DNA of 64,000 nt from Microbacterium lushaniae. Lineage in GTDB: Bacteria > Actinomycetota > Actinomycetes > Actinomycetales > Microbacteriaceae. The DNA lies in contig NZ_CP044232.1 in assembly GCF_008727775.1 (NCBI RefSeq), forward strand, positions 2,418,001-2,482,000, in the 5' to 3' direction. Position 1 is the stretch's first letter; every line of letters begins with the position of its first letter. A program made the translations under genes and the position numbers. Positions 16,913 to 26,047 of the stretch are shown here, piece by piece. The notes under the pieces are model-generated. The model made no database searches and had not been told where the DNA came from. It was given only the letters and a program-made list of their open reading frames with translations.

Positions 16913-17973
16913 CGGGCCGAATCCGCCCAGCGATCGAGATCGATCGTGTCGGCGAGAGCGTCGATGCGCTCCAGCTCCTCGGTGTCGAAGGCCGGGCCGT
17001 TCACGGCGGCGAGATTGTCGTCCAGCTGCTCGACGCGGGAGGCTCCGATCAGAGCGGATGCGACGGTCGGCTCCCGCAGCACCCACTGGATCGCCATCTG
17101 CGCGAGCGTCTGACCGCGTTCTTTGGCGACGAGGTTGAGTCCGCGCAGCGCCGAGACCGCCCCGTGCGGGAGGGGCGCATCCGGGAGGGAGGAGCGGCGC
17201 TGGGCGCGCTGGGCGCGGCCGTCGCCGAGGTACTTGTCGGTGAGCACGCCCTGGGCGAGCGGGGTGAAGGCGATCGCCCCCATGCCCTCCTGCGCGAGCA
17301 CCCGCGTCAGCCCGTCTTCGACCCAGCGGTTCACGATCGAGTACGACGGCTGGTGGATGATCAGCGGCGTGCCGAGGGACCGGGCCACCGCTGCGGCCAC
17401 GACGGTCTGCTTCTCGTCGTACTGGGAGATCCCGACGTAACGGGCCTTCCCCTGCCGGACGAGGGTGTCGAGGGCGCCGATCGTCTCCTCGATCGGGGTG
17501 ACCGGATCCGGACGGTGCGAGTAGAAGATGTCCACGTGGTCCAGTCCCATGCGGCGCAGGGACTGCTCGGCGCTGGCGAGGATGTACTTGCGCGACCCGA
17601 GGTCGCCGTACGGGCCCGGCCACATGTCCCACCCGGCCTTGGACGACACGAGGAGTTCATCCCGGTACGGGGCGAAGTCCTCGCGCATGGCGCGGCCGAA
17701 GTTCGTCTCGGCCGACCCGTAGGGCGGGCCGTAGTTGTTCGCCAGGTCGAAGTGCGTGACCCCGCGGTCGAAGGCGTGACGCAGCAGCTCTCGCTGCCGG
17801 TCGAAGGGGATGTTGTCGCCGAAGTTCCACCACAGTCCGAGGGACACCGGGGGGAGGTACACTCCAGACGTACCCACCTGTCGGTAGTCCGTCATCGCAT
17901 AGCGATCCCCGGCAGCGGCGTATGGGCGATGGAGGTCGGAGACGTCCGGGCGGAAGCGCGGTCGGTCGGTCAC
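16909..17973 (-). CDS. Aldo/keto reductase, YghZ/GAP-reductase type
   Basis: 354 aa TIM barrel. Catalytic Asp/Tyr lie in [15 protein letters not shown], Lys in [15 protein letters not shown] and His in YSHRPDP. The [13 protein letters not shown] segment marks the L-glyceraldehyde 3-phosphate reductase (YghZ/MgrA) group, which detoxifies aldehydes. The GTG start lies 6 nt after TAGGGT. It is translationally coupled to ispE, which puts the isoprenoid kinase behind this promoter. Confidence 0.9.
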   Translation of the reverse strand: MTDRPRFRPDVSDLHRPYAAAGDRYAMTDYRQVGTSGVYLPPVSLGLWWNFGDNIPFDRQRELLRHAFDRGVTHFDLANNYGPPYGSAETNFGRAMREDFAPYRDELLVSSKAGWDMWPGPYGDLGSRKYILASAEQSLRRMGLDHVDIFYSHRPDPVTPIEETIGALDTLVRQGKARYVGISQYDEKQTVVAAAVARSLGTPLIIHQPSYSIVNRWVEDGLTRVLAQEGMGAIAFTPLAQGVLTDKYLGDGRAQRAQRRSSLPDAPLPHGAVSALRGLNLVAKERGQTLAQMAIQWVLREPTVASALIGASRVEQLDDNLAAVNGPAFDTEELERIDALADTIDLDRWADSAR

Positions 17974-17985
17974 CCTCCGACCCTA
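17974..17985 (-). promoter_or_regulatory. Leaderless-type promoter for the reductase-ispE pair
   Basis: Coding strand TAGGGT (17985-17980), 6 nt, GTG 17973. Confidence 0.6.
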
Positions 17986-18107
17986 GCGCGCACCCCCGGA
18001 ACGAACGACCCCTCGGTGAAACCCGGTCGTAACGGGACTGAACTACCGTGGGCGCACTCCGCGCCCGCGGAGGATCCCGACTTCAATGTTCTCGGAAGGA
18101 GAGCCCA

Positions 18108-19688
18108 GTGCGTCGATTCGTTCCCCTCCCCACGGAGATCGATCCGTGGCGGGCTCTGCTGGCCCGAGAGGACGTCCGGCTGCTGGACGGCGTGCTCCAT
18201 CTCGTCACCGACGAGGTCTCCCCCGCCGAGGCGCTGTCTCAGGACCTCCTCGATGTCGCCGACTCCCTGGAGGCGGCCGGGATCGAGGTGCTCCTGGTCC
18301 GCGACAGCAATCGTCGCCCCAAGCTCGTCGCCGATGCCCACACGGCTCCGGCGGCGCTGGCGGCACTGCGATCCGCCCGCCCCGGCGAGCCGTTCTACCT
18401 CAAGGCCCGCGGGGATGACCCGGTGCCGATGCACGGAGCGGTCGTGGAATCCGGCGCCCTCGCCTCGTACGCGGTGTTCCGGCCACGCACGAGCACGAAC
18501 GGCGCCTACCGCTACGGCTCCTCGCTGGCTCCGCGCCTGGAGTTCTGGCGGTTCGGTGAGGCCCTCGTGGAAGCGCCCCGCCCCACCGTCCTCTCTCGGC
18601 GCGTGACGGCACGGGAGGACGTCGCGTTCGTGCGCACCGAGCGCTACGGCCGCGCGTGGACGACGCTGGCCGGCATGTTCGACCCGCACCCCGACGAGGT
18701 CCGCGTCGACATCGACATGGTGTTCTCGTGGGTGGACGGCTCCTCCACCGAGTTCCAGCGTCAGCGCGCCGCGCAGATGGACGGCTACGTCGTCGGCGAC
18801 GGCGATGACTCCCCCGCCCGGTTCCGTCAGATCGACGAGCTGCGTTACGCCCTGCGCAGCGTCCACATGTACGCGCCCTGGGTGCGGCGGATCTTCATCG
18901 CGACCGACTCCCCGCGCCCGGCGTGGCTCGCCGAGCACCCGAACGTCACCCTCGTGCGCAGCGAGGAGTTCTTCGCCGATCCGGCCGTGCTGCCCACGCA
19001 CAATTCCCACGCCGTGGAAGCGCAGCTGCACCGCATCGACGGGCTCGCCGAACACTTCCTCTACAGCAACGACGACATGTTCTTCGGTCGCCCCGTGGCC
19101 CCCGAGCTCTTCTTCAGCGCCGGCGGCGTGAGCCGTTTCGTCGAGAGCGGCGTGCGCATCGGCTCGGGCGCGCCACATCCGGGCCGCTCGGGTCACGACA
19201 ACGGACTGCGGGTGAACCGCGCCCTGCTGCAGGAGCGTTTCGGGCGCGTCATCACGCACGACCTGGAGCACTGCGCGGTGCCCATGCGGCGCTCGGTCGC
19301 GGCCGAACTGGAGCGCGAGTTCGCCGCCGACTACGCCCGCACGGCGGCCAACCGCTTCCGCGCCGCCACCGACATCTCCGTGACCAACAGCCTGTACCAC
19401 TACTACGCGCTGCTGACCGGGCGCGCGGTCGTCACCCGCGAGCCCCGTGTGCAGTACGTGCAGACCACGCAGCTGGACTCGCTGCGCACGATGGAACGCC
19501 TCGTGACCCGCCGCGACACCGACATGTTCTGCCTCAACGACGGCAGCGTGCCCGAGATCCCGGAGGAGATGCGCGTGCGCGCCCTGCGCTCGTGCCTGGA
19601 GCGCGCGTTCCCGGTGCGCCCCCCGTGGGAGCACCCCGAGGTCAGTGCAGGACCGGCAGCGGAGCGGTCGGCGGTGCTGTCCGGCTGA
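18108..19688 (+). CDS. Stealth-family sugar-phosphate transferase (surface or capsular polysaccharide)
   Basis: 526 aa from GTG 18108, preceded by GGAAGGAG at good spacing. All Stealth regions are visible: CR1 [11 protein letters not shown] (about 200), CR2 [20 protein letters not shown] with [14 protein letters not shown]3 [15 protein letters not shown] with [11 protein letters not shown], and CR4 near [14 protein letters not shown]. The family transfers hexose-1-phosphate or GlcNAc-1-phosphate onto cell-surface glycans and includes human GlcNAc-phosphotransferase. The first 190 residues are a lineage-specific extension. The 3' end overlaps the convergent phosphoesterase by 47 bp. No other capsule genes are nearby. 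Confidence 0.9.
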   Translation: MRRFVPLPTEIDPWRALLAREDVRLLDGVLHLVTDEVSPAEALSQDLLDVADSLEAAGIEVLLVRDSNRRPKLVADAHTAPAALAALRSARPGEPFYLKARGDDPVPMHGAVVESGALASYAVFRPRTSTNGAYRYGSSLAPRLEFWRFGEALVEAPRPTVLSRRVTAREDVAFVRTERYGRAWTTLAGMFDPHPDEVRVDIDMVFSWVDGSSTEFQRQRAAQMDGYVVGDGDDSPARFRQIDELRYALRSVHMYAPWVRRIFIATDSPRPAWLAEHPNVTLVRSEEFFADPAVLPTHNSHAVEAQLHRIDGLAEHFLYSNDDMFFGRPVAPELFFSAGGVSRFVESGVRIGSGAPHPGRSGHDNGLRVNRALLQERFGRVITHDLEHCAVPMRRSVAAELEREFAADYARTAANRFRAATDISVTNSLYHYYALLTGRAVVTREPRVQYVQTTQLDSLRTMERLVTRRDTDMFCLNDGSVPEIPEEMRVRALRSCLERAFPVRPPWEHPEVSAGPAAERSAVLSG

Positions 19689-20580
19689 GGTCGGCGGAGG
19701 AGGTGGGCACTTCGATGCCCGCCTCGCGCAAGCGCACCGCGGAGGCGGCGGCGTCGACGTACTGCAGCGGCGGCGCATCCACCAGCGGCACCACCGAATG
19801 CACGATCGTGTGGTCGTACACGTGGATGAGGTTGAACCCCTGTGCACCGTCGTGCGGACGCGTGCCGCCCACGGGCACCGTCAGATCCTGCGTGTAGCAC
19901 GTGGCCGACGCGACCGAGACGGGGATGCCGGCGAAGGTGGCGAACGTCGAATAGTGCAGATGACCGCCGATGATGGCGCGCACGTCGGTGCCCCGCAGCA
20001 CGCGCGCCAGGCGGGCCTGGTCGCGAAGCTCGACCGTTGCGGCGAGGTCGAGGACGCTCGGCACCGGCGGGTGGTGCAGCGCCAGGATCGTGCCGTGCGG
20101 GGCGGGGGTGGCGAGCACGTCGGCGAGCCACTGCAGCTGCGCGTCGGAGACCTCGCCGTGGTGGTACCCGGGAACGGTCGTGTCCAGCGTGACGATCCGC
20201 AGGCCGTCCAGCTCGTCCACGCGATCCACGGGGGCGGTCGGCGGCGCCGACGCCTCCTCCGGCAGGAGATGCGCGCGGAAGGCCGTGCGGTCGTCGTGGT
20301 TGCCCATCACCCAGATGACCTTCGCGTCCAGTCGCTCGGCGAGCGGTTCGACCAGCTCCCGCACGCGCGCGTAGGCCTCGTCCTCGCCGTGATCGGCCAC
20401 GTCGCCGGTGAACACCAGCGCGTCGGGGCGGACCCCGGAGGCCTCGATGGCCGTCAGCGCCCTGGCGAGGGAGGCGTCGCTGTCGACCGCGTCGTACAGG
20501 CGCGACCCGAGGGCGCGCAGGTGCGTGTCGCTGAGATGGAGCAGGATGCGTTCGGCTTTCGGGTACTCGGCGTACCGCAT
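19642..20580 (-). CDS. Calcineurin-like metallophosphoesterase (CpdA-like)
   Basis: 312 aa. All metal-binding blocks are intact: LLHLSDTHL (DxH), FTGDVADHG (GD), MGNHDD (GNHD), ALHHPPVP and IGGHLHYS (GHxH). The class III cyclic nucleotide phosphodiesterase layout suggests cAMP or phosphodiester hydrolysis. The start at ATG 20580 has GGGGAG upstream. Its last 47 bp overlap the Stealth gene end-to-end. Confidence 0.9.
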   Translation of the reverse strand: MRYAEYPKAERILLHLSDTHLRALGSRLYDAVDSDASLARALTAIEASGVRPDALVFTGDVADHGEDEAYARVRELVEPLAERLDAKVIWVMGNHDDRTAFRAHLLPEEASAPPTAPVDRVDELDGLRIVTLDTTVPGYHHGEVSDAQLQWLADVLATPAPHGTILALHHPPVPSVLDLAATVELRDQARLARVLRGTDVRAIIGGHLHYSTFATFAGIPVSVASATCYTQDLTVPVGGTRPHDGAQGFNLIHVYDHTIVHSVVPLVDAPPLQYVDAAASAVRLREAGIEVPTSSADLSRTAPPTAPLPVLH

Positions 20581-20701
20581 GACTCCCCTTCGCGCCGGCG
20601 GGTGCGGCGATCTGGTGTTCGGCTCTTGCGTTCCGAGTCAAATGTTACCGGCATGTTTCGGGACCGGGCTGGTAACCGGTCGGGAACGCGCCGTGAACAC
20701 G

Positions 20702-21562
20702 TCAGGAACGCCCGGCGTCGCCCATCGCGCGCGCGACACGGAGGAAGTCGTCGATCGACAGTTCCTCCCCGCGCGCCGTCGGCGCCACCCCGGCACTCTC
20801 CAGCACCGCGGATGCGGCCGCGGACGAGCCCCCGAGCACCGCGGCGAGGGCCTGCCGCAGCATCTTGCGGCGCTGCTGGAACGCCGCATCCACGATCGCG
20901 AAGGTGCGGCGACGCTCCTCCTCGCTCCCCCGGGGCTGGGCGTCGCGGGAGAACGCCACCAGCACCGAGTCGACGTTCGGCACCGGCCAGAACACCTGAC
21001 GCGACACCGTGCCGGCCAGCCGCCACGGCCCGTACCACGCCGCCTTGGCGCTGGGCGAGCCGTACACCTTCGATCCGGGCGGAGCGGCCAGGCGCTCCCC
21101 CACCTCGGCCTGGACCATCACGACGCCCCGTGTGAGAGCCGGGAACGTCTCGAGGAAGTGCAGCAGCACCGGCACCGAGACGTTGTACGGCAGATTCGCC
21201 ACGAGCACGTCGGGGTCGCCGGGAAGGTCGGTGACGCGCAGGGCGTCGGCGCAGACGACCGTGAGCGCTCCGTCGGTCACGCCGTGCTCGAGCGCGGTGG
21301 TGGGGAGTCGCTCGGCGAGACGGCGGTCGATCTCCACGGCCACCACCTCCGCACCCTGCTCGAGCACCGCGAGGGTCAGCGAGCCCAGGCCCGGGCCGAT
21401 CTCCACGACGCGATCCTGCGGGGTGACGGCGGCCACCTGCACGATCTTGCGGACGGTGTTGGCGTCGACGACGAAGTTCTGCCCCAGCTTCTTGGTGGGA
21501 ACGACGTCGAGGTCCGCGGCGAGGCGGCGGATCTCGGTCGCGCCGAGGAGGGAGACGGGCAT
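20702..21562 (-). CDS. rsmA: 16S rRNA (adenine1518/1519-N6)-dimethyltransferase
   Basis: 286 aa KsgA. It dimethylates two adenines in helix 45 of 16S rRNA. Motifs: KKLGQNFVVDANTV, SAM-binding VVEIGPGLGSLTLAVL, VAVEIDRRL and the catalytic NLPYNVSVPV. The C-terminal Arg/Lys-rich part includes QQRRKMLRQAL. It is normally followed by ispE in actinobacteria; here other genes intervene. Confidence 0.97.
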   Translation of the reverse strand: MPVSLLGATEIRRLAADLDVVPTKKLGQNFVVDANTVRKIVQVAAVTPQDRVVEIGPGLGSLTLAVLEQGAEVVAVEIDRRLAERLPTTALEHGVTDGALTVVCADALRVTDLPGDPDVLVANLPYNVSVPVLLHFLETFPALTRGVVMVQAEVGERLAAPPGSKVYGSPSAKAAWYGPWRLAGTVSRQVFWPVPNVDSVLVAFSRDAQPRGSEEERRRTFAIVDAAFQQRRKMLRQALAAVLGGSSAAASAVLESAGVAPTARGEELSIDDFLRVARAMGDAGRS

Positions 21563-21574
21563 CCCTTCACTGTA
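21563..21574 (-). promoter_or_regulatory. Leaderless-type promoter for rsmA
   Basis: Coding strand TACAGT (21574-21569), 6 nt, ATG 21562. Confidence 0.6.
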
Positions 21575-21620
21575 GCCAGCCGCGGGTGCAAGGCCTCATC
21601 CGCGACGAGCGCGCGAGGTA

Positions 21621-21633
21621 TACCGTGGCCACC
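21621..21633 (+). promoter_or_regulatory. Leaderless-type promoter for the sugar porter
   Basis: TACCGT (21621-21626), 7 nt, ATG 21634. It lies divergent from the rsmA promoter. Confidence 0.6.
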
Positions 21634-23100
21634 ATGAGCAAAACCGGCACCATTCCGGCAGACGCCTTCTCGCTGCGCAGCCCCTTCGGCCGCCGCGCGG
21701 TCGGACTGTCCGTGGCCGCCGCCGTGGGCGGGTTCCTGTTCGGCTTCGACTCGTCGGTGATCAACGGCGCCGTGGACTCCATCGAGGGGAATTTCGGGCT
21801 CTCCGACTTCCTCACCGGGCTCGTCGTCGCCGTCGCGCTGCTGGGCTGTGTAGCCGGCGCGATCCTCGCCGGCGCACTGTCGGACCGCTTCGGGCGGCTG
21901 AAGGTCATGATGCTCGGCGCGGTGCTGTTCCTGGTCTCCTCCGTCGGGTCGGGACTGACTTTCAGCGTCCCCGACCTGATCGTGTGGCGCGTGATCGGAG
22001 GTCTCGGCATCGGCATCGCCTCGGTCGTCGCGCCCGCCTACATCGCCGAGATCGCGCCGCGTCAGATCCGGGGCAGCCTCGCGTCACTTCAGCAGCTGGC
22101 CATCACGCTCGGCATCTTCGCGGCACTCCTCTCCGATGCCCTGCTGGCAGGCGCGGCCGGCGGGGCGTCGCAGCAGCTGTGGCTGGGCATGGAGGCCTGG
22201 CGGTGGATGTTCCTCGTCGGCGTCGTGCCGGCCGCGGTATACGGCATCCTGGCGTTCCTGGTGCCGGAGTCACCGCGCTACCTCATCGCGAAGGGCCGCT
22301 TCGACGAGGCCAAGGAGATCTTCTCCCGCCTCGTGCCGCCCGCCGACCTCGAGAAGACGATGAAGGAGCTCACCCACGCGATCGAGTCCGACCGCGCCAA
22401 TTCGGGCGTGAGCCTGCGCGGCAAGTCGCTGGGCCTGCAGCCGATCGTGTGGATCGGCATCATCCTGTCGGTGTTCCAGCAGTTCGTCGGCATCAACGTG
22501 ATCTTCTACTACTCCACGACGCTGTGGCAGGCCGTCGGCTTCGGCGAGAGCAGCGCACTGCTGGTGAGCGTGATCACGTCGGTGACGAACGTGCTGGTGA
22601 CCCTCATCGCGATCTGGCTCGTCGACCGCGTCGGACGCAAGCCGATCCTGATGACCGGCTCGGTCATCATGACCCTCTCCCTGGGCACGATGGCCCTGGC
22701 GTTCTCGTTCGCGGAGGGATCGGGCGAAGACGTGTCGCTGCCGGGGGCGTGGGGTCCCATCGCGCTGGTCGCGGCGAACCTGTTCGTCGTCGGATTCGGT
22801 GCATCCTGGGGCCCGCTGGTGTGGGTGCTGCTCGGCGAGATCTTCCCCAGCCGGATCCGCGGCAAGGCGCTGGGGGTGGCCGCCGCCGCGCAGTGGCTGG
22901 CGAACTTCGCCATCACCGTGTCGTTCCCACCGATGTCGGGGTGGTCGCTGCCGCTGACGTACGGGATGTACGCCTTCTTCGCGGCGCTGTCGTTCCTGTA
23001 CGTGTGGTGGAAGATCCCCGAGACCAAGGGCATGGAGCTCGAGCAGACCGAGACGCTGTTCGTGCAGAAGCCCAAGCAGCCCAAGCCCGCGAAGCCCTGA
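21634..23100 (+). CDS. MFS sugar porter (sugar:H+ symporter type)
   Basis: 488 aa with twelve predicted helices. The sugar-porter signatures are GGFLFGFDSSVINGAV (helix 1), DRFGRLKVM (loop 2-3), PESPRYLIAKGRFDEA (loop 6-7), QQFVGINVIFYYSTTLW (helix 7), DRVGRKPIL (loop 8-9) and PETKGMELEQTE at the end. The QQ-GIN segment resembles XylE/AraE-like transporters of hexose, xylose or arabinose. An upstream in-frame start at 21586 has no conserved sequence. It lies alone, with a dyad element 5 bp after the stop. Confidence 0.92.
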   Translation: MSKTGTIPADAFSLRSPFGRRAVGLSVAAAVGGFLFGFDSSVINGAVDSIEGNFGLSDFLTGLVVAVALLGCVAGAILAGALSDRFGRLKVMMLGAVLFLVSSVGSGLTFSVPDLIVWRVIGGLGIGIASVVAPAYIAEIAPRQIRGSLASLQQLAITLGIFAALLSDALLAGAAGGASQQLWLGMEAWRWMFLVGVVPAAVYGILAFLVPESPRYLIAKGRFDEAKEIFSRLVPPADLEKTMKELTHAIESDRANSGVSLRGKSLGLQPIVWIGIILSVFQQFVGINVIFYYSTTLWQAVGFGESSALLVSVITSVTNVLVTLIAIWLVDRVGRKPILMTGSVIMTLSLGTMALAFSFAEGSGEDVSLPGAWGPIALVAANLFVVGFGASWGPLVWVLLGEIFPSRIRGKALGVAAAAQWLANFAITVSFPPMSGWSLPLTYGMYAFFAALSFLYVWWKIPETKGMELEQTETLFVQKPKQPKPAKP

Positions 23101-23104
23101 CCCG

Positions 23105-23171
23105 CGAGACTGCATCCCACCGACGAGACCGCGACATAATGCGGCGGTCTCGTCGGTGGCGTGCAGTCTCA
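23105..23171. repeat. 67-nt four-box dyad element, copy A1
   Basis: Box CGAGAC at 23105 and 23124, GTCTCG at 23147, GTCTCA at 23166. The arms pair almost perfectly over 31 nt (23102-23132 with 23144-23174) around an 11-nt loop. It sits between two convergent genes. It differs from copy A2 at only two positions over 73 nt. Confidence 0.9.
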
Positions 23172-23207
23172 CGGAGAGGAAGCTGGCGGGCGGACGGCCA
23201 GGGTCCT

Positions 23208-23975
23208 CTAGAGCAGGGTCCCGCCCGAGACCTCGACGCGTTCGGCCGTCAGCCAGCGCAGCTCGCTGGACGCGAGGGCTGCGATGGCATCGGCGATCTC
23301 GTCGGGGCGCCCGACGCGGCCGAGCGCGGTGTGGGCGGCCAGGCTGCTGCGCAGCTCGGGGTCGTCGCGCATGGCGCCGCCGTTGAAGTCGGTGGCCGTC
23401 GGGCCGGGGGCGATGCTGTTGATGCGGATGCCGCGGGGCCCGAGCTCCACGGCGAGGGCGCGGGTGATGGCCTCCACCGCCTTCTTCGACGCGGCGTAGA
23501 GCGAGGTGCCGGGGCTGACGTGGCGGGTGAGAGAGGTGGAGACGTTGATGATGCCACCACCGGCGCCGATGTGGGGTGCCAGTGCCTGGATGAGGAAGAA
23601 CGTGCCGCGCACGTTCGTGCCGATGAGGGCGTCGAACTCGTCGACGGTGGCGTCTTCGAGGCGGCCGAACAGCCCGATCCCGGCATTGTTCACCAGCACG
23701 TCGATGCCGGGCCTCCCCCAGCGCTCGTCGATGTCGCGCCGCAGCGAGACCGTGAAGTCGGCGAAGGAGGCGACATCCGCCAGGTCCAGTCGCGCGGCGA
23801 TGGCATCACCGCCTGCGGCGCGGATCTCTTCCACGACGCGGGATGCCTCGTCGGCATCGCCCCGATAGGTGAGCACCACGGCGAAGCCCCGCTGGGCGAG
23901 CGCGCGGGCGGTCGCTCGCCCCAGGCCGCGGTTGGCGCCGGTGACGACGGCGATTCGAGGGGTGTTCTCGGTCAT
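23208..23975 (-). CDS. Short-chain dehydrogenase/reductase
   Basis: 255 aa classical SDR. NAD(P)-binding TGANRGLGRAT, VNNAGIGLFGRL, catalytic Ser in ISVS-like NVSTSLTRH, and YAASKKAVEAITRAL (Tyr and Lys). C-terminal AERVEVSGGTLL is typical of 3-ketoacyl-ACP reductase-like enzymes. Its start overlaps the stop of the DDN-family gene by 4 bp, so both are read from one promoter next to the TetR operator. Confidence 0.92.
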   Translation of the reverse strand: MTENTPRIAVVTGANRGLGRATARALAQRGFAVVLTYRGDADEASRVVEEIRAAGGDAIAARLDLADVASFADFTVSLRRDIDERWGRPGIDVLVNNAGIGLFGRLEDATVDEFDALIGTNVRGTFFLIQALAPHIGAGGGIINVSTSLTRHVSPGTSLYAASKKAVEAITRALAVELGPRGIRINSIAPGPTATDFNGGAMRDDPELRSSLAAHTALGRVGRPDEIADAIAALASSELRWLTAERVEVSGGTLL

Positions 23976-24397
23976 TCGGTGTCTCCTTCCGGGAAGTCAA
24001 CGCTGATGAGCGGGCTTCCCTGCATCCATTCGTCGAGGGGTGCGACCGGCTGGCGGATGCCGGCGGGGTTCCACGGCTGATTGAGGTCGGCGATGATCGA
24101 CGAGAACACGGCCTCCCGCTGAGCGCGATCGAGCACCGGGGTGCCCACTGCCGGCAGATCCGCCCGCACCCCGTTCTTGAGATGGAACACGAAGTCGGGG
24201 TTCGCCACGATGTTCGCGTACCAGCTGCGCCTCGCCGGCGTGGTGGAGAGATAGATCCGCCCGTCGACCCGGTAGAACCACACCTCGATGCGCCGCGGCC
24301 TGCCGGTGCGCGCGCCGGTGGTGGTGATGTCGATCGTGCGCTCCCGTGCGCGTGAGGCCGGCGTGATGGCCAAGGCCCGTTCGATTCTCTGTTCCAT
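23972..24397 (-). CDS. DDN-family nitroreductase-like flavin/deazaflavin oxidoreductase
   Basis: 141 aa split-barrel protein with the segments TTGARTGRPRRIEVWFYRVDG, here shown as TTGARTGRPRRIEVWF, plus RRSWYANIVANPDF and VFHLKNG. The group includes F420-dependent nitro/quinone reductases and pyridoxamine-oxidase-like proteins; cofactor choice is not decidable here. It is first in the SDR operon and divergent from the TetR gene, which probably controls both. Confidence 0.82.
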   Translation of the reverse strand: MEQRIERALAITPASRARERTIDITTTGARTGRPRRIEVWFYRVDGRIYLSTTPARRSWYANIVANPDFVFHLKNGVRADLPAVGTPVLDRAQREAVFSSIIADLNQPWNPAGIRQPVAPLDEWMQGSPLISVDFPEGDTE

Positions 24398-24404
24398 GAC
24401 ACCT

Positions 24405-24428
24405 CAAGTAAGTATTTATTTACTTATA
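24405..24428. promoter_or_regulatory. AT-rich palindromic operator between DDN/SDR operon and TetR gene
   Basis: TAAGTA (24409-24414) and TACTTA (24421-24426) form a perfect inverted repeat with 6-nt spacing, overlapped by AAGTAA/TTACTT with 8-nt spacing. The stretch is strikingly AT-rich in this genome. It lies 8 bp upstream of the DDN start and about 57 bp upstream of tetR. It is the best candidate site for the adjacent TetR protein. Confidence 0.75.
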
Positions 24429-24484
24429 CGCTAGACGGGAGATGATGGTCGTGTCAACGGCGGCACTGCATGAACGGAGTGAGC

Positions 24485-25027
24485 ATGGGGCAGCGGGACG
24501 CGGAGGCGACTCGGGCGCGGATTCTCTCTGCCGCGGTGACGGAGTTCGCGGCGCATGGATACTCGGGCGGCCGGATCGACCGCATCGCGAAGGATGCGGG
24601 GAGCAATGTGCGCATGATCTACGCCTACTTCGGCAACAAGAGCGGCCTTTTCGACGTGGCGCTCTCCGATGCGATCGTGCGGATGGCGGAAGAGGTGCCC
24701 CCTGAGCCGTCCGATCTACCGGCCTGGGTCGGTGCGCTGTTCGACTTCCATCAGCGTCGGCCCGAGGTGCTGCGCATCTGCCTCTGGGCTCAGCTCGAAC
24801 GGCCGGAGGCTGCCTCCGAGCCGCTCGAGACTTATCTGGCGAAAGTCGAATCCGTGCAGCAGCAGGCGTCGCCGGCCATCGGCGCCGTCGACCTCCTCGT
24901 CATCATCTATGCCGTCGCCCAAGCCTGGCAGCTCGCGCCGATCGGCCTCCTGGCAGTCGACCGGCGTGCCAGCAGCGACACGAGGCGGGCCGCCGCGGTG
25001 GAAGCGGTCACCCGCATCCTCGCCTGA
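24485..25027 (+). CDS. TetR-family transcriptional regulator
   Basis: 180 aa from ATG 24485, chosen because GGAG lies 5 nt upstream; ATG 24470 would add five residues. The N-terminal helix-turn-helix covers about residues 5-55: RARILSAAVTEFAAHGYSGG and IYAYFGNKSGLFDVAL. The C-terminal ligand domain resembles the TetR_C group with WAQLERPEA and an internal AVAQAWQLAP. Likely autoregulator and repressor of the divergent DDN-SDR pair. Confidence 0.92.
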   Translation: MGQRDAEATRARILSAAVTEFAAHGYSGGRIDRIAKDAGSNVRMIYAYFGNKSGLFDVALSDAIVRMAEEVPPEPSDLPAWVGALFDFHQRRPEVLRICLWAQLERPEAASEPLETYLAKVESVQQQASPAIGAVDLLVIIYAVAQAWQLAPIGLLAVDRRASSDTRRAAAVEAVTRILA

Positions 25028-25044
25028 CCGCAGTCCCTGACCCG

Positions 25045-25111
25045 CGAGACTGCATCCCACCGACGAGACCGCGACACAATGCGGCGGTCTCGTCGGTGGC
25101 GTGCAGTCTCG
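25045..25111. repeat. 67-nt four-box dyad element, copy A2
   Basis: CGAGAC at 25045 and 25064, GTCTCG at 25087 and 25106. It is near-identical to A1 in both arms and loop and also lies between convergent genes (tetR and tatD). Confidence 0.9.
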
Positions 25112-25128
25112 CGGAGGCGGGGCCCGCG

Positions 25129-26031
25129 TCAGTCGAACGAGCCGTAGACCTCGGTGGTGTTCGCGGCCAGCTGCGCGCAGAACTCGTCGAGGTCGACGCC
25201 GAGTTCTGCGGCCATGAACCGCACCGTCACCGGGATCAGGTACGGGGCGTTGGGCCGCCCGCGCAGCGGCGTGGGGGTGAGGAACGGAGCATCCGTCTCG
25301 ACCAGGATGCGATCGCGCGGAGTCACCGCGAGGGCGTCGCGCAGGTTCTGTGCGTTCTTGAACGTGACGTTGCCGGCGAACGACAGGTAGTAGCCGCGGT
25401 CGGCGGCGATGCGCGCCATCGCCTCGTCGCCGGAGAAGCAGTGGAAGACCGTCCGCTCGGGCGCACCCACGCGCTGCAGGGTCTCCAGGACCGCGTCGTG
25501 GGCGTCGCGGTCGTGGATCTGCATCGCCACGCCGTGCTTCTTGGCCAGGGCGATGTGCGCCTCGAAGGAGCGGAACTGCGCCGGGCGGCCGTCCTCGCCG
25601 GTGCGGAAGAAGTCCAGCCCCGTCTCGCCGATCGCGCGCACCCGCGGCTGCGCGGCGAGGTCGTCGATGACGGCGATCGCCGCATCCAGCTCCCCCGCCT
25701 GGGCGTACGCGGGCGCCTCGTTCGGATGGATCGCGACGGCGGCGAGCACGCGCGGGTGGGATGCGGCGGCCCAGGCCGACCAGCGCGACGACGCGACATC
25801 GCCGCCGGCCTGCACGACCCCGCGGACGCCCACGGCGATCGCACGCTCGAGCTGTTCGTCGAGCGACAGGCCCGTCTCGCCGTCTTCGATCTCCAGGTGC
25901 GCGTGGTTGTCGTACACCGCCACCGCGAGCGCCTCGGGCGGCTCGGGGTAGCTCACCTCGCGCGCCCCCTTCTCGCGCTGGCGGACGTACTGCGACGGGT
26001 CGGCGGGAAGGGGCGGGCGGGACGCGGACAT
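25129..26031 (-). CDS. tatD: TatD-family metal-dependent DNase
   Basis: 300 aa TIM-barrel amidohydrolase. Metal ligands are visible: DNHAHLE, GETGLDFFR, QIHDRDA, FHCFSG and ETDAPFLTP. TatD proteins are 3'-5' exonucleases with roles in DNA repair and turnover. It follows metG by 16 bp in the order conserved across actinobacteria. Confidence 0.93.
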   Translation of the reverse strand: MSASRPPLPADPSQYVRQREKGAREVSYPEPPEALAVAVYDNHAHLEIEDGETGLSLDEQLERAIAVGVRGVVQAGGDVASSRWSAWAAASHPRVLAAVAIHPNEAPAYAQAGELDAAIAVIDDLAAQPRVRAIGETGLDFFRTGEDGRPAQFRSFEAHIALAKKHGVAMQIHDRDAHDAVLETLQRVGAPERTVFHCFSGDEAMARIAADRGYYLSFAGNVTFKNAQNLRDALAVTPRDRILVETDAPFLTPTPLRGRPNAPYLIPVTVRFMAAELGVDLDEFCAQLAANTTEVYGSFD

Positions 26032-26047
26032 CGGCGGAGCGGGAGGG

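Noticed and set aside
17970..19847. 625-aa antisense frame over the Stealth gene
   Set aside because: Stealth regions CR1-CR4 are intact on the plus strand; the antisense frame is a composition artefact.
20640..20690. GTTACC/GGTAAC inverted repeat upstream of the phosphoesterase
   Set aside because: Widely spaced, embedded in GC-rich text and not aligned with a clear promoter; not distinguishable from chance.
23105..25111. A1 and A2 as terminal repeats of an insertion sequence
   Set aside because: No transposase lies between them and each copy is itself a palindrome, with A3 present alone elsewhere.
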